The notes: generated from the sequence alone by a model not told the origin. A DNA stretch of 18,053 bases from Anaerozeibacter quisquiliarum (GCA_051162045.1 JBISDI010000055.1); one strand, 5' to 3'; shown: positions 1 to 6,199, counted from the first letter of the stretch. A program made the numbers and translations.

Positions 1-239
1 AAATATATCGCATCCATCATAGTGAAAGGCTGGATATTCGTATTGCGCACAAACCTTGGTAATACCAACTTGACGGTGGCCTTCCCGTCGCTAACCCCTA
101 CCGTACCGTACTGCTTTCCTTGCCTGCTGATCAAAGCCTGTTCGGGCAAACTTTTCAAATCCCCCTGAAAAGCAACTTCAAATCGGGCGCAGTCCAATCC
201 CTGCTTAGCCTTGTTCCTGACCATGCGCACTTTACTCAT
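1..239 (-). CDS. Unrecognised protein, N-terminal part only
   Basis: An open minus-strand frame starts at an ATG at 239-237 and runs off the left edge, giving 79 residues. The protein begins MSKVRMVRNKAKQGLDCARF. A purine-rich ribosome binding site (GGAAAGGAAG) lies about 8 bases before the start, which supports the start choice. The visible part is mixed alpha/beta-like, without signal peptide or membrane segment, and I recognise no domain. The sequence is clearly less GC-rich than the genes from 957 onward, which hints at transferred DNA. The AT-rich patch just upstream may hold its promoter, but I see no convincing -35 and -10 pair. A real gene is likely; the function is unknown. Confidence 0.6.
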   Translation of the reverse strand, partial: MSKVRMVRNKAKQGLDCARFEVAFQGDLKSLPEQALISRQGKQYGTVGVSDGKATVKLVLPRFVRNTNIQPFTMMDAIY

Positions 240-843
240 AGGTTTTGCTTCCTTTCCAATTTATAAATAGACAAAAAAAGCAAGCTCGTCTCACCGACAA
301 CACTCACTCAAAAATCTCGCCTCGTTGGCGAAATTCATTTTTTATGGTGGTTCTGCAACTGCTTACCACCTTTTGTTATATCATGCCAGGACGCGCCGTC
401 TCCCGCAAGGTTTTATATGTTATTCATTGGTTAATATTGCGTAATCAAAGTCCACCCCTTTTTACCCCCCGAGCTAATTCTCGCCATAGCTTCCCAGGCC
501 CTTTTGATGCCGCTCAGACGCCCCTATACCACCAACCCTTAAACACCCTGCCTAGAATGGCAAGGCCGCTATCGAGGGCATCTACGCCCATCTGGACAGC
601 CGCCCCTATTTTGCACATAATATTCTTACCCTGCCCAAAGATGTACTATGCTGGCGGCTTGCGCAAAGCCCGCTGGGTGGTCAGTATGCAAATAGTATAA
701 CGATTCTCGTATCGGCCTCGAAAAGCGGCCAAACACCGACTGAAAAAATTGTTCACATCTGCTCGCTCTGCGCAGTCGTGATATGCCTTGGCTCTGCATG
801 ATGTTTGCGCCTCAGTATTATGCTGCCGAGCCGATACGAATAA
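240..843. other. Gene-free, AT-richer stretch with possible eroded coding fragments
   Basis: No credible intact gene is seen. A plus-strand frame from 245 to 700 is open, but its product is low in complexity and has no ribosome binding site, so I treat it as chance. Two short pieces look protein-like without starts: plus strand 556-777 (includes HLDSRPYFAHNILTLPKD), entered directly after a stop, and minus strand around 440-535 (includes GIKRAWEAMARI), also bounded by stops. They may be remnants of decayed genes. Base composition resembles the partial gene at 1-239 rather than the iron-sulfur genes to the right, so the boundary between acquired and core DNA probably lies near 780-840. Confidence 0.4.
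346..374 (+). terminator. Possible weak terminator hairpin
   Basis: GGTGGT at 346-351 pairs with ACCACC at 365-370 across a 13-base loop, followed by TTTT from 371. The loop is long and no plus-strand gene ends just upstream, so this may be chance or a relic of a lost gene. Confidence 0.25.
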
Positions 844-866
844 TCCAGATTAAATTTGTCGGAATT
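844..866 (+). promoter_or_regulatory. Candidate upstream IscR-type operator
   Basis: CCAGAT (845-850), seven bases, then GTCGGA (858-863) forms an imperfect dyad ending 14 bases before the -35 box of iscR. It shares AAWTTTGTCGGRATT with a second site at 924-945. From memory, clostridial IscR-type regulators bind a dyad with half-sites CCCGAC and GTCGGG separated by seven AT-rich bases; this site has that geometry. Binding is inferred. Confidence 0.5.
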
Positions 867-879
867 CTCGTCCGCCCGC

Positions 880-908
880 TTGACGCGTGGACGGACAAGT
901 GCTACAAT
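880..908 (+). promoter_or_regulatory. Sigma-A promoter of the iscRSU operon
   Basis: TTGACG at 880-885 and TACAAT at 903-908 are separated by exactly 17 bases. The leader to the iscR start is about 42 bases. Two operator-like dyads flank this promoter, one upstream of the -35 box and one in the leader, an arrangement that fits autoregulation. Confidence 0.8.
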
Positions 909-923
909 GGGCGCGGAAATAAA

Positions 924-945
924 GCCGATCAATTTTGTCGGGATT
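924..945 (+). promoter_or_regulatory. Candidate downstream IscR-type operator
   Basis: GCCGAT (924-929), seven bases CAATTTT, then GTCGGG (937-942). The core CCGA/TCGG is a true dyad. It lies in the transcribed leader just before the ribosome binding site GGAGG (946-950), where a bound regulator would block transcription. Confidence 0.55.
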
Positions 946-956
946 GGAGGGCGCTG

Positions 957-1388
957 ATGAAGCTGTCGGCAAAAGGGCGGTACGGCATCTACGCGATGTT
1001 CGATCTGGCCCAACAGGGACCGGACGCGCCGCAGCCGATCAAGGCGATCGCCGACCGGCAGGGCATTCCCGAGGCGTACCTCGAGCAGCTGATGGCGGTC
1101 CTTAGGCGCGCGGGTCTTGCGCAGGGCGTGCGCGGCGCGCAGGGCGGATACCTGCTGTCCCGCCCGCCCGCCGAGATCACGGTGGGGGATGTGCTGCGGG
1201 CGCTGGAGGGCGGGCTCGTGCAGGAGGAATGCCTGACAGACGGCGCGTGCGACCGGGCCTACAAGTGCCCGACGCGGCTGATGTGGCGCAAGGTACACGA
1301 GGGCGTCAACGACATTGTAGACGGCATCACGCTGAAGGATATGCTGGACGACCGGCAGCGCATGCTCAAAGGAGAGTTGGCAACATGA
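957..1388 (+). CDS. iscR: Rrf2-family iron-sulfur cluster regulator IscR
   Basis: This is a 143-residue winged-helix transcription factor that senses iron-sulfur cluster status and controls cluster assembly genes. The N-terminal part (MKLSAKGRYGIYAMFDLA) and the helix-turn-helix around residues 26-62 (ending GVRGAQGGYLL) are typical of the Rrf2 family. The three cluster cysteines are C92, C98 and C104 (spacing C-x5-C-x5-C), the same positions as in Escherichia coli IscR; the fourth ligand there, H107, is R107 here. The start at ATG 957 is preceded by GGAGG at 946-950; an in-frame ATG further upstream lies within the promoter region and is rejected. The stop overlaps the iscS start as ATGA, indicating translational coupling. 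Regulation is probably autogenous through the two dyads around its promoter. Confidence 0.9.
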   Translation: MKLSAKGRYGIYAMFDLAQQGPDAPQPIKAIADRQGIPEAYLEQLMAVLRRAGLAQGVRGAQGGYLLSRPPAEITVGDVLRALEGGLVQEECLTDGACDRAYKCPTRLMWRKVHEGVNDIVDGITLKDMLDDRQRMLKGELAT

Positions 1389-2542
1389 TCTACATGGACA
1401 ACGCGGCTACGACCCGGATCACCGAACCGGTTTTCGAGGCGATGAAGCCCTATCTGACCGAGGTGTACGGCAACCCGTCCTCGGTGCATGGCTACGGGCG
1501 CACGGCGCGCGCGGCGCTGGAGCAGGCGCGCGCGCAGGTGGCCGCGGCGCTGAACGCCGAACCCTCAGAAATCTACTTCACCGGCTGCGGCACCGAGTCC
1601 AATAACTGGGCGATCTTCGGCGCGGCGCGCGCGCGCTCCAATAAGGGCCGGCATATCATCACCTCCTCGATCGAGCATCATGCGGTGCTGCACCCCTGTG
1701 AGGCGCTCGAGAAGCAGGGCTTTGAAGTGACCTACCTGCCGGTGGATGCGGACGGGCTCGTCTCGCCCGAGTCGCTCGAGGCCGCTATCCGGCCCGACAC
1801 CATCTTGGTGTCGATCATGACGGCCAACAACGAGATCGGCACGATTCAGCCGATCGCGGAGCTCTCTGCGATCGCGCGCAAGCACAAGGTGCTGATGCAC
1901 ACCGACGCGGTGCAGGCGATCGGCTCGGTCGCGATCGACCTCAAGGCGCTGCCGGTCGACATGCTGTCGCTGTCGGGGCACAAATTCCACGCGCCCAAGG
2001 GCGTGGGCGTGCTCTACATCCGCCGGGGCGTGGTGATCGAGCGGCTGATCCAGGGCGGCGCGCAGGAACGCACCCAGCGCGCGGGTACCGAGAACCTGGC
2101 CTCGATCGTGGGGCTGGGCGCTGCGATCGAGCGCGCGACCGCGCGGATGGAGGAGCACAACGCCTACCTCACGCGGCTGCGCGACAAGATGATCCGCGAC
2201 TTGACCACGCTGATCCCCGACACCCGGCTCAACGGCCATCCAACAAAGCGGCTGCCGGGCAATGTGAACGTGTCGACGCGCTTCATCGAGGGCGAGGCGC
2301 TGCTCTTAAGCCTCGACCTCAAGGGCATCGCGGCCTCGTCGGGCTCGGCCTGCACGTCCGGCTCGCTCGACCCCTCGCACGTGCTGCTCGCGATCGGGCT
2401 GCCGCACGAGATCGCGCACGGCTCGCTGCGCCTGTCGCTCAGCGAAGACAACACCGAAGCGGAAGTCGACGCCGTGGTTGCGGCGCTGCAAGAAATCGTC
2501 CAGCGCCTGCGCGACATGTCACCGCTCTATGTCAAGGCGTAA
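1385..2542 (+). CDS. iscS: Cysteine desulfurase, IscS/NifS type
   Basis: This is a 385-residue PLP-dependent class V aminotransferase-fold enzyme that takes sulfur from L-cysteine and passes it as a persulfide to the scaffold protein and probably to other acceptors. It acts in the cytoplasm. MDNAATT opens the protein as in the family. The PLP lysine is K200 in SLSGHKFHAPKG, with H98-H99 in the SSIEHHAV segment and TDAVQ at 173-177. The catalytic cysteine is C323 in ASSGSACTSG, followed by the long mobile loop seen in IscS/NifS (group I) rather than the short SufS type. Length is normal. The ATG at 1385 overlaps the iscR stop by four bases and has GGAGAG upstream. The gene sits between iscR and the scaffold gene, as in many clostridia that use NifS and NifU-like proteins. 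The symbol nifS is also used for this ortholog. Confidence 0.93.
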   Translation: MIYMDNAATTRITEPVFEAMKPYLTEVYGNPSSVHGYGRTARAALEQARAQVAAALNAEPSEIYFTGCGTESNNWAIFGAARARSNKGRHIITSSIEHHAVLHPCEALEKQGFEVTYLPVDADGLVSPESLEAAIRPDTILVSIMTANNEIGTIQPIAELSAIARKHKVLMHTDAVQAIGSVAIDLKALPVDMLSLSGHKFHAPKGVGVLYIRRGVVIERLIQGGAQERTQRAGTENLASIVGLGAAIERATARMEEHNAYLTRLRDKMIRDLTTLIPDTRLNGHPTKRLPGNVNVSTRFIEGEALLLSLDLKGIAASSGSACTSGSLDPSHVLLAIGLPHEIAHGSLRLSLSEDNTEAEVDAVVAALQEIVQRLRDMSPLYVKA

Positions 2543-2560
2543 TACAAGGAGGAAGAGGAT

Positions 2561-2956
2561 ATGGCTGGTCAACTGTACACGCCCGAGGTCATGGATCACT
2601 TCATGAACCCGCGCAATGTGGGCGAACTCGAAAACCCCGACGGCACCGGCACGGTGGGCAACGCCAAGTGCGGCGACATCATGCAAATCCAGATCCAGGT
2701 GGAAAACGACGTGATCACCGACGTCAAGTTCAAAACCTTCGGCTGCGGCGCGGCCATCGCCACATCCAGCCGCGCGACCGAGATGGTCAAGGGCAAGACG
2801 CTCGACGAGGCGCTCAGGGTCACCAACAAGATGGTCGCCGAGTCGCTGGGTGGGCTGCCGCCGGTCAAGGTGCACTGCTCGGTGCTGGCCGAGGAAGCGC
2901 TGCAGGCGGCGATCGAGGATTATAAGAAGAAGCAGGGGACGGCGGTCAGCGCGTAG
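2561..2956 (+). CDS. iscU: Iron-sulfur cluster assembly scaffold, IscU/NifU N-terminal type
   Basis: This 131-residue protein is the scaffold on which clusters are built from IscS-supplied sulfur. The cluster and metal ligands are all visible: C37 and D39 in NAKCGD, C62 in FGCGAAIA, and H105-C106 in VKVHCS. The LPPVK motif (99-103), used in other bacteria for recognition by the HscA chaperone, is present as LPPVK, although no chaperone gene is in view. Only the scaffold domain is present; the ferredoxin-like and C-terminal domains of full NifU are absent. The gene starts 18 bases after iscS with a strong AAGGAGG site. In many clostridia the next gene would be the tRNA thiolase mnmA; here hflX follows after a repeat-filled gap. 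Confidence 0.93.
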   Translation: MAGQLYTPEVMDHFMNPRNVGELENPDGTGTVGNAKCGDIMQIQIQVENDVITDVKFKTFGCGAAIATSSRATEMVKGKTLDEALRVTNKMVAESLGGLPPVKVHCSVLAEEALQAAIEDYKKKQGTAVSA

Positions 2957-2974
2957 GGACGGCCCCTCCCCATT

Positions 2975-2990
2975 CCCCTCCTTCGAGGGG
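2975..2990 (+). terminator. Hairpin after iscU, terminator-like
   Basis: CCCCTC (2975-2980) pairs with GAGGGG (2985-2990) around a CTTC tetraloop, 19 bases after the iscU stop. There is no T tract, so it may protect the 3' end or terminate only partly. Confidence 0.4.
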
Positions 2991-3055
2991 GGCCGCGGGC
3001 GGAATGGCGAACCTGTCGGCAGAACCATCTGACGCCGGGACGCCCACACTCGGTC

Positions 3056-3143
3056 ATCCGTAGGGGCGGACATCATCCGCCCGCCCGTTCCCCCGCCCGA
3101 TGGACGGGGTTTCGGTTTTACGGAACCGGAACGGACTCGTTCT
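3056..3143 (-). repeat. Degenerate copy of the structured intergenic repeat, plus a short GTAGGGGCG hairpin
   Basis: The gap between iscU and hflX (2957-3212) has no gene. It holds two repeat-like parts. First, GGGCGGA (3064-3070) pairs with TCCGCCC (3076-3082) directly after CCGTAGG; the same CCGTAGGGGCG string recurs at 16008-16018 in another hairpin. Second, 3113-3143 on the minus strand matches 12662-12692 on the plus strand at 28 of 31 positions, including GACGAGTCCGTTCC with one change. That block is the conserved right-hand flank of the structured repeats at 4968 and 12443. The variable hairpin expected next to it is not paired here, so this copy is decayed or partial. Confidence 0.6.
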
Positions 3144-3212
3144 AAATTTCGCAGGCTCCGCCCTTGCCCCATATCCCTTTGTTTCCCATTCTCCCCGACA
3201 GGAGGTCAATCG

Positions 3213-4967
3213 ATGATACAAGGCAACACCCAGGGCATACGCGACGTTTGGCTCGAGGAGCTCGAAAAACTGTACGACGCCGAGTTCGGGCGCGAGGATT
3301 TCCTGCCCGACCGGCTGCTCAATCTGCTGGTGCGCCTGACTTCGCAGACGAGCCGCGAGATCATGGTCTATCTGTCGCGCGACGGCGCGGTCATCGAGAT
3401 CGCGATCGGCTCGATCGAGAGCGTGGGGTTGCCAGAGCGCCACATGCGCCGCAGCACCGAGCGGCTGAGCGGCATTCGCTGTATCCACACCCATCCGGGC
3501 GGCAGCGCGCGCCTAAGCGACATCGACGAGCAGGCGCTGCGCCTGCTGCGCTTTGACGCCATGTGTGCGGTCGGCGTCGCGGACGGGCGCGCCACCGGCA
3601 TCAGCGCGGCCTTCCTCGGCGACGCGGAGTACGGCAAACTGTCGATCGCGCGCTTCGGCCCGGTCAAGCCGGGCCGCATCCCCCAGCAGTTGTGGATGCA
3701 CGAGATCGAGCTGGCCGACCGGCGCGTGGAACAGGCGCTCAAGGAGCTCGACGTGGTCGAGCAGGCCGAGAAAGCGCTGCTGATCTCGATCGACAGCGAG
3801 GAATCGCTCGAGGAACTGGGTGCGCTGGCCGCGACCGCGGGCGCGGTGGTGACCGCGCGCGCCCTGCAAAATCGGCAAAAACCCGACTCCGCCACCTACA
3901 TCGGCAGCGGCAAAGCCGAGGAACTGGCGCTCGATGTGCAGGCGCTCGAGATCGACCTCGTGATCGTGGACGACGAGTTGACCGCCTCGCAGCAACGCAA
4001 CCTGGAAGCCGCGATGGGCGCGCGTGTGATCGACCGCACCGCGCTGATCCTCGACATCTTCGCCGCGCGCGCGCAGAGCCGCGAGGGCAAGCTGCAAGTG
4101 GAGTTGGCTCAAATGAAGTACCGGCTGCCCCGGTTGGCGGGGCAGGGCACGGTGCTGTCGCGGCTGGGCGGCGGCATCGGCACGCGCGGCCCGGGCGAGA
4201 CGCAGTTGGAAGTCGACCGCCGCCGCGCGCGCAAGCGCATCGACGATTTGACGCAGGACCTCAAGGAACTGCAAAAGCAGCGCGCGCTGCGCCGTATGCG
4301 CCGCGCAAAGGACGAGCAGGTGACGGTGGCGCTGGTCGGGTACACCAACGCGGGCAAGTCCACGCTGCTGAACGCCCTGTCTGGCTCGGACGTGCTGGTC
4401 GAGGACAAGCTGTTCGCCACACTCGACCCGGTGGTGCGCAAGATCGAACTGCCCGAGAACCGCGAATGCCTGCTGGTCGACACGGTGGGCTTCATCCGGA
4501 AGCTTCCGCATGCGCTGGTGGAGGCGTTCAAATCTACGCTCGAGGAAGCGCTCGAGGCCGACCTGCTGGTGGTGGTGTCGGATCTGTCGTCGCCGCACTA
4601 CATGGAACAGCGCGCGGTCGTGTACCAAGTGCTGTCGGAACTGGGCGCGGCGGGCAAGCCGACGATCGAGGCGCTCAACAAGGCCGACCGGATCGATGCC
4701 GGAGGCGATATAGAGCCCAAGGGCGCGATTGTGGTGTCGGGCCTGACCGGTCAGGGCCTGGATCGGCTGCGCGCCGAGATTGCCGACCGCATCGCAAAGC
4801 TGCGCCACCGGGTGGAATGGGTGATTCCCTATGATAAGGGCGCGGCGCTGAGCCTGCTGCACGACAAGGGGCAGGTGCTGGAGCAGGAATACCTGGAAGA
4901 AGGCGTCCGGATCGCCTGCCTGGTCGATCAGCCGCTCTACCAGCGCGTACAGAAGGCGCTGCGCTGA
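3213..4967 (+). CDS. hflX: GTPase HflX with N-terminal JAMM-motif domain
   Basis: This 584-residue protein is a ribosome-binding GTPase of the Obg-HflX group, which splits stalled or stress-arrested 70S ribosomes. The HflX domain begins around residue 185; it shows TYIGSGKAEE (228-237) and the glycine-rich GGGIGTRGPGETQLE near 320. The G domain has G1 GYTNAGKST (376-384), G3 DTVGF (423-427) and G4 NKAD (489-492). About 170 extra N-terminal residues precede it, making the protein longer than the roughly 420-430 residues of Escherichia coli HflX. This part contains H92-T-H94-x7-S102-x2-D105, the exact JAMM/MPN+ zinc-site pattern, with E49 as a possible catalytic glutamate. I believe similar long forms occur in other clostridia. 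The start has AGGAGG 8 bases upstream. It may be transcribed from an unseen promoter in the gap or by read-through from iscU. Confidence 0.92.
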   Translation: MIQGNTQGIRDVWLEELEKLYDAEFGREDFLPDRLLNLLVRLTSQTSREIMVYLSRDGAVIEIAIGSIESVGLPERHMRRSTERLSGIRCIHTHPGGSARLSDIDEQALRLLRFDAMCAVGVADGRATGISAAFLGDAEYGKLSIARFGPVKPGRIPQQLWMHEIELADRRVEQALKELDVVEQAEKALLISIDSEESLEELGALAATAGAVVTARALQNRQKPDSATYIGSGKAEELALDVQALEIDLVIVDDELTASQQRNLEAAMGARVIDRTALILDIFAARAQSREGKLQVELAQMKYRLPRLAGQGTVLSRLGGGIGTRGPGETQLEVDRRRARKRIDDLTQDLKELQKQRALRRMRRAKDEQVTVALVGYTNAGKSTLLNALSGSDVLVEDKLFATLDPVVRKIELPENRECLLVDTVGFIRKLPHALVEAFKSTLEEALEADLLVVVSDLSSPHYMEQRAVVYQVLSELGAAGKPTIEALNKADRIDAGGDIEPKGAIVVSGLTGQGLDRLRAEIADRIAKLRHRVEWVIPYDKGAALSLLHDKGQVLEQEYLEEGVRIACLVDQPLYQRVQKALR

Positions 4968-5298
4968 GCCACTTCACGCGTGAAGCGCTGATGGGGATTC
5001 CAAAGGGAAGGGGCAATGCCTCTTTGGCGGGGGTTGGGGGCGCCACCCGACCGCGCCCGGCGGGCGAGGCAGGGAGGGTGCCAGCCCAATGAGAAAGGGA
5101 ACATCCAGCCCGGATGGGCTGGGGAGACCATTTCGAATTGCGCGGAACCCCAACTCTTCCTCGTCCCCCGCGCCGCCGCATCCGTATCCGAAGCAATGGA
5201 ACCGAAACGCCGAGTCCAAGCCGCGGCGGCGCGGCGTGCCCGATGTCCTGAAATATAAGGTGTCGCCCGACGGGCGGCACCTTATATTTCAGGACGAG
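4968..5298 (+). repeat. Structured intergenic repeat, copy A
   Basis: The 331 bases after hflX hold no gene but a chain of hairpins. CTTCACGCGTGAAG (4972-4985) is a perfect palindrome just after the hflX stop. GGGGATTCCAAAG starts a hairpin closed by CCTCTTTGG. CCAGCCC (5105-5111) pairs with GGGCTGG (5116-5122). The right part carries CCCCGCGCCGCCG, later GAGTCCAAG, then CGGCGGCGCGGCGTGCCCGA, all matched in copy B at 12443-12692 in the same order. It ends in a long variable hairpin (5247-5293) and GGACGAGTCC (5291-5300). Copies A and B keep their architecture although the stem sequences differ. Function unknown; a transcription-ending or RNA-stabilising role, or a mobile palindromic element, is possible. 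Confidence 0.7.
5247..5293 (+). repeat. Long variable hairpin of copy A
   Basis: CCTGAAATATAAGGTG (5247-5262) is perfectly complementary to CACCTTATATTTCAGG (5278-5293). A single t/g mismatch and a further CGCCC/GGGCG stem follow inside, leaving a three-base loop. The ends CTGAAA and TTTCAG are the same as in copy B (12620-12663) while the inner stem is unrelated. Confidence 0.85.
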
Positions 5299-5457
5299 TC
5301 CCCGCCTCCGCACCGAGCCGCAGATTACGGCATCTTCCGGATCATCCGTCAGCCCAAGGATATAGTCCGTCGCCGTCTCGCACAGCCTGGCAAGCTGTAT
5401 CCATACGTCGGCCGGCAAACCCCGATACCCTTTCCACCAGATCACCCGATCGAATTC
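5299..5457 (-). pseudogene. C-terminal remnant of an XRE-family regulator
   Basis: Directly after the stop codon of the RHH gene, in the same minus-strand frame, the sequence encodes YRGLPADVWIQLARLCETATDYILGLTDDPE. This closely resembles the C-terminal end of small XRE helix-turn-helix regulators (pattern LPxDVWIxLAxLYxxSTDYLLGLTDDP). The DNA-recognition half is missing. A GTG at 5445 could start a short product, with only a weak AGGA ahead of it. Past DDPEDAVICGSVRRRG the frame runs into repeat copy A without a stop, so the natural C terminus is probably lost. I read it as a truncated gene that the repeat abuts, but a small expressed protein is not excluded. Confidence 0.55.
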
Positions 5458-5649
5458 CTACTTCAATGCACCAAACGTCCTGCTTTCTTGAGCTTCTTGT
5501 TCCTTCTTGAGCTGTTCCATGCCCATGCGAATCAGCGCCAATGTGGCGGCAGAACGACTGGGATAACGGTTTTCAAAGCGGAAATCATCAATCTTTTTGA
5601 GTGTTTCCTCATCAACAATGACCGTATAGCGTGGTTTTTCTGTTGGCAT
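5458..5649 (-). CDS. Small ribbon-helix-helix DNA-binding protein
   Basis: This 63-residue protein is a likely Arc/CopG/ParD-type transcriptional regulator. RYTVIVDEET (7-16) gives the DNA-contacting strand; helix A follows from about LKKIDDFRFENRY, and helix B is SAATLALIRMGMEQLKK after the turn at PSRS. The C-terminal tail is charged. The start at ATG 5649 has GGGAGGG about 8 bases upstream; a longer in-frame reading from 5712 would run into the -10 and -35 boxes of its own promoter and is rejected. No toxin gene follows directly; the next downstream coding piece is the XRE remnant. Two direct repeats in its promoter suggest it represses itself. It is divergent from the frameshifted RHH gene at 5778. 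Confidence 0.8.
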   Translation of the reverse strand: MPTEKPRYTVIVDEETLKKIDDFRFENRYPSRSAATLALIRMGMEQLKKEQEAQESRTFGALK

Positions 5650-5666
5650 TACCGTCCCTCCCCCGT

Positions 5667-5702
5667 GGTTCATATTATGCACAGGTTCATATGTTCTGTC
5701 AA
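5667..5702 (-). promoter_or_regulatory. Promoter with paired operator-like repeats for the RHH gene
   Basis: On the minus strand, TTGACA (5702-5697), 17 bases, then CATAAT (5679-5674). The 9-mer ATATGAACC occurs twice (5692-5684 and 5675-5667), 17 bases apart; one copy sits in the spacer and the other overlaps the -10 box. Short direct repeats overlapping the promoter are common targets of autoregulating RHH proteins. Confidence 0.75.
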
Positions 5703-5777
5703 GTATCGTCATGCGTTATCGAGTAAGTATGGCAAAAACCCTTGACAATCTCTGAACCATTGAGGGAAGGCGTCTGC

Positions 5778-5970
5778 GTGGCCATCAAACTTAAGAGGGT
5801 GACGTTCGTTGTTACGCCCGATATGGAGGCTCCGCCGGCTTCCAAAAAAGGATCTGTTTTATGACCGCACTCGGTCAGAGGTGATACGCGAGCTTGTATC
5901 GGCTGGATTACGGGCGTTGGAAACGGCGAAAGCGTCAAAGAAGCGGCGCGGAAGAGGGCAGCGAGCATGA
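5778..5970 (+). pseudogene. Frameshifted ribbon-helix-helix regulator gene
   Basis: From GTG 5778, with GAGGGAAGG just upstream, the frame reads VAIKLKRVTFVVTPDMEAPPASKK and then hits a stop at 5862-5864. Moving one base on within the A6 run at 5844-5849 restores a fitting continuation, KDLFYDRTRSEVIRELVSAG then LRALETAKASKKRRGRGQRA, ending at TGA 5968-5970. Together these make a normal RHH protein of about 63 residues: strand KRVTFVVT, helix B SEVIRELVSAGLRALE. One extra A in the run explains the break; an assembly error in the homopolymer is equally possible. The restored stop overlaps the start of the next gene as ATGA, so the two genes were built as a coupled pair. TTGACA at 5742-5747 may be a relic -35 box; no clear -10 follows. 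Confidence 0.75.
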
Positions 5971-6179
5971 CCTTTGAAGAATTCACGCGCGAGCGCGTCC
6001 AACCGCCGTCGTATGGCACCGCACCGGCGGGGTTGATTGACGAATACCCAGCAATCCTCGGCCAAATGGAGCAAGCATACACCGCCGGTGCCGCTCCTGC
6101 ATCGGAGACGATGGTTGCGCTCAACAGACAGGCAACCGCGCTCGCCGACGAAATTTCCAGATATCATCCGTCTATCTGA
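5967..6179 (+). CDS. Unrecognised 70-residue protein, copy 1 of a paralogous pair
   Basis: The 70-residue product is soluble and probably helical, with no signal peptide, membrane segment or cysteine. It is clearly related to the 67-residue product at 7016-7219: both share an EF near the start, then QPPxYGTAPxGLIxEYxAIL, and end in QATALAxEISxY; about half of the positions are identical. I do not recognise the family. The start overlaps the stop of the frameshifted RHH gene (ATGA), with GAGGG upstream, which implies joint translation with a DNA-binding protein, as in toxin-antitoxin or small regulatory modules. A partner or effector role is a guess. A good terminator follows at 6200-6224. Confidence 0.75.
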   Translation: MTFEEFTRERVQPPSYGTAPAGLIDEYPAILGQMEQAYTAGAAPASETMVALNRQATALADEISRYHPSI

Positions 6180-6199
6180 TCCCAAAACAGCCCCCAACC

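Noticed and set aside
245..700. Open plus-strand frame of 151 codons
   Set aside because: No ribosome binding site, unlikely composition, and no recognisable protein pattern.
3513..4862. Long antisense frame over hflX
   Set aside because: Histidine- and arginine-rich mirror of a GC-rich gene; no start signals. The same applies to long antisense frames over the opp genes, flippase and permeases.
4675..5445. Minus-strand frame of 256 codons starting with the XRE-like segment
   Set aside because: Only the first 50 or so residues are protein-like; the rest reads the repeat element and the antisense of hflX.
5089..5745. Open plus-strand frame of 218 codons
   Set aside because: It runs through the repeat element and antisense to the RHH gene and its promoter, which are better supported.
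5844..5849. Programmed frameshifting on the A6 run
   Set aside because: The continuation lies in the +1 frame, whereas slippage on such runs normally gives -1; the -1 frame there has no RHH-like sequence.
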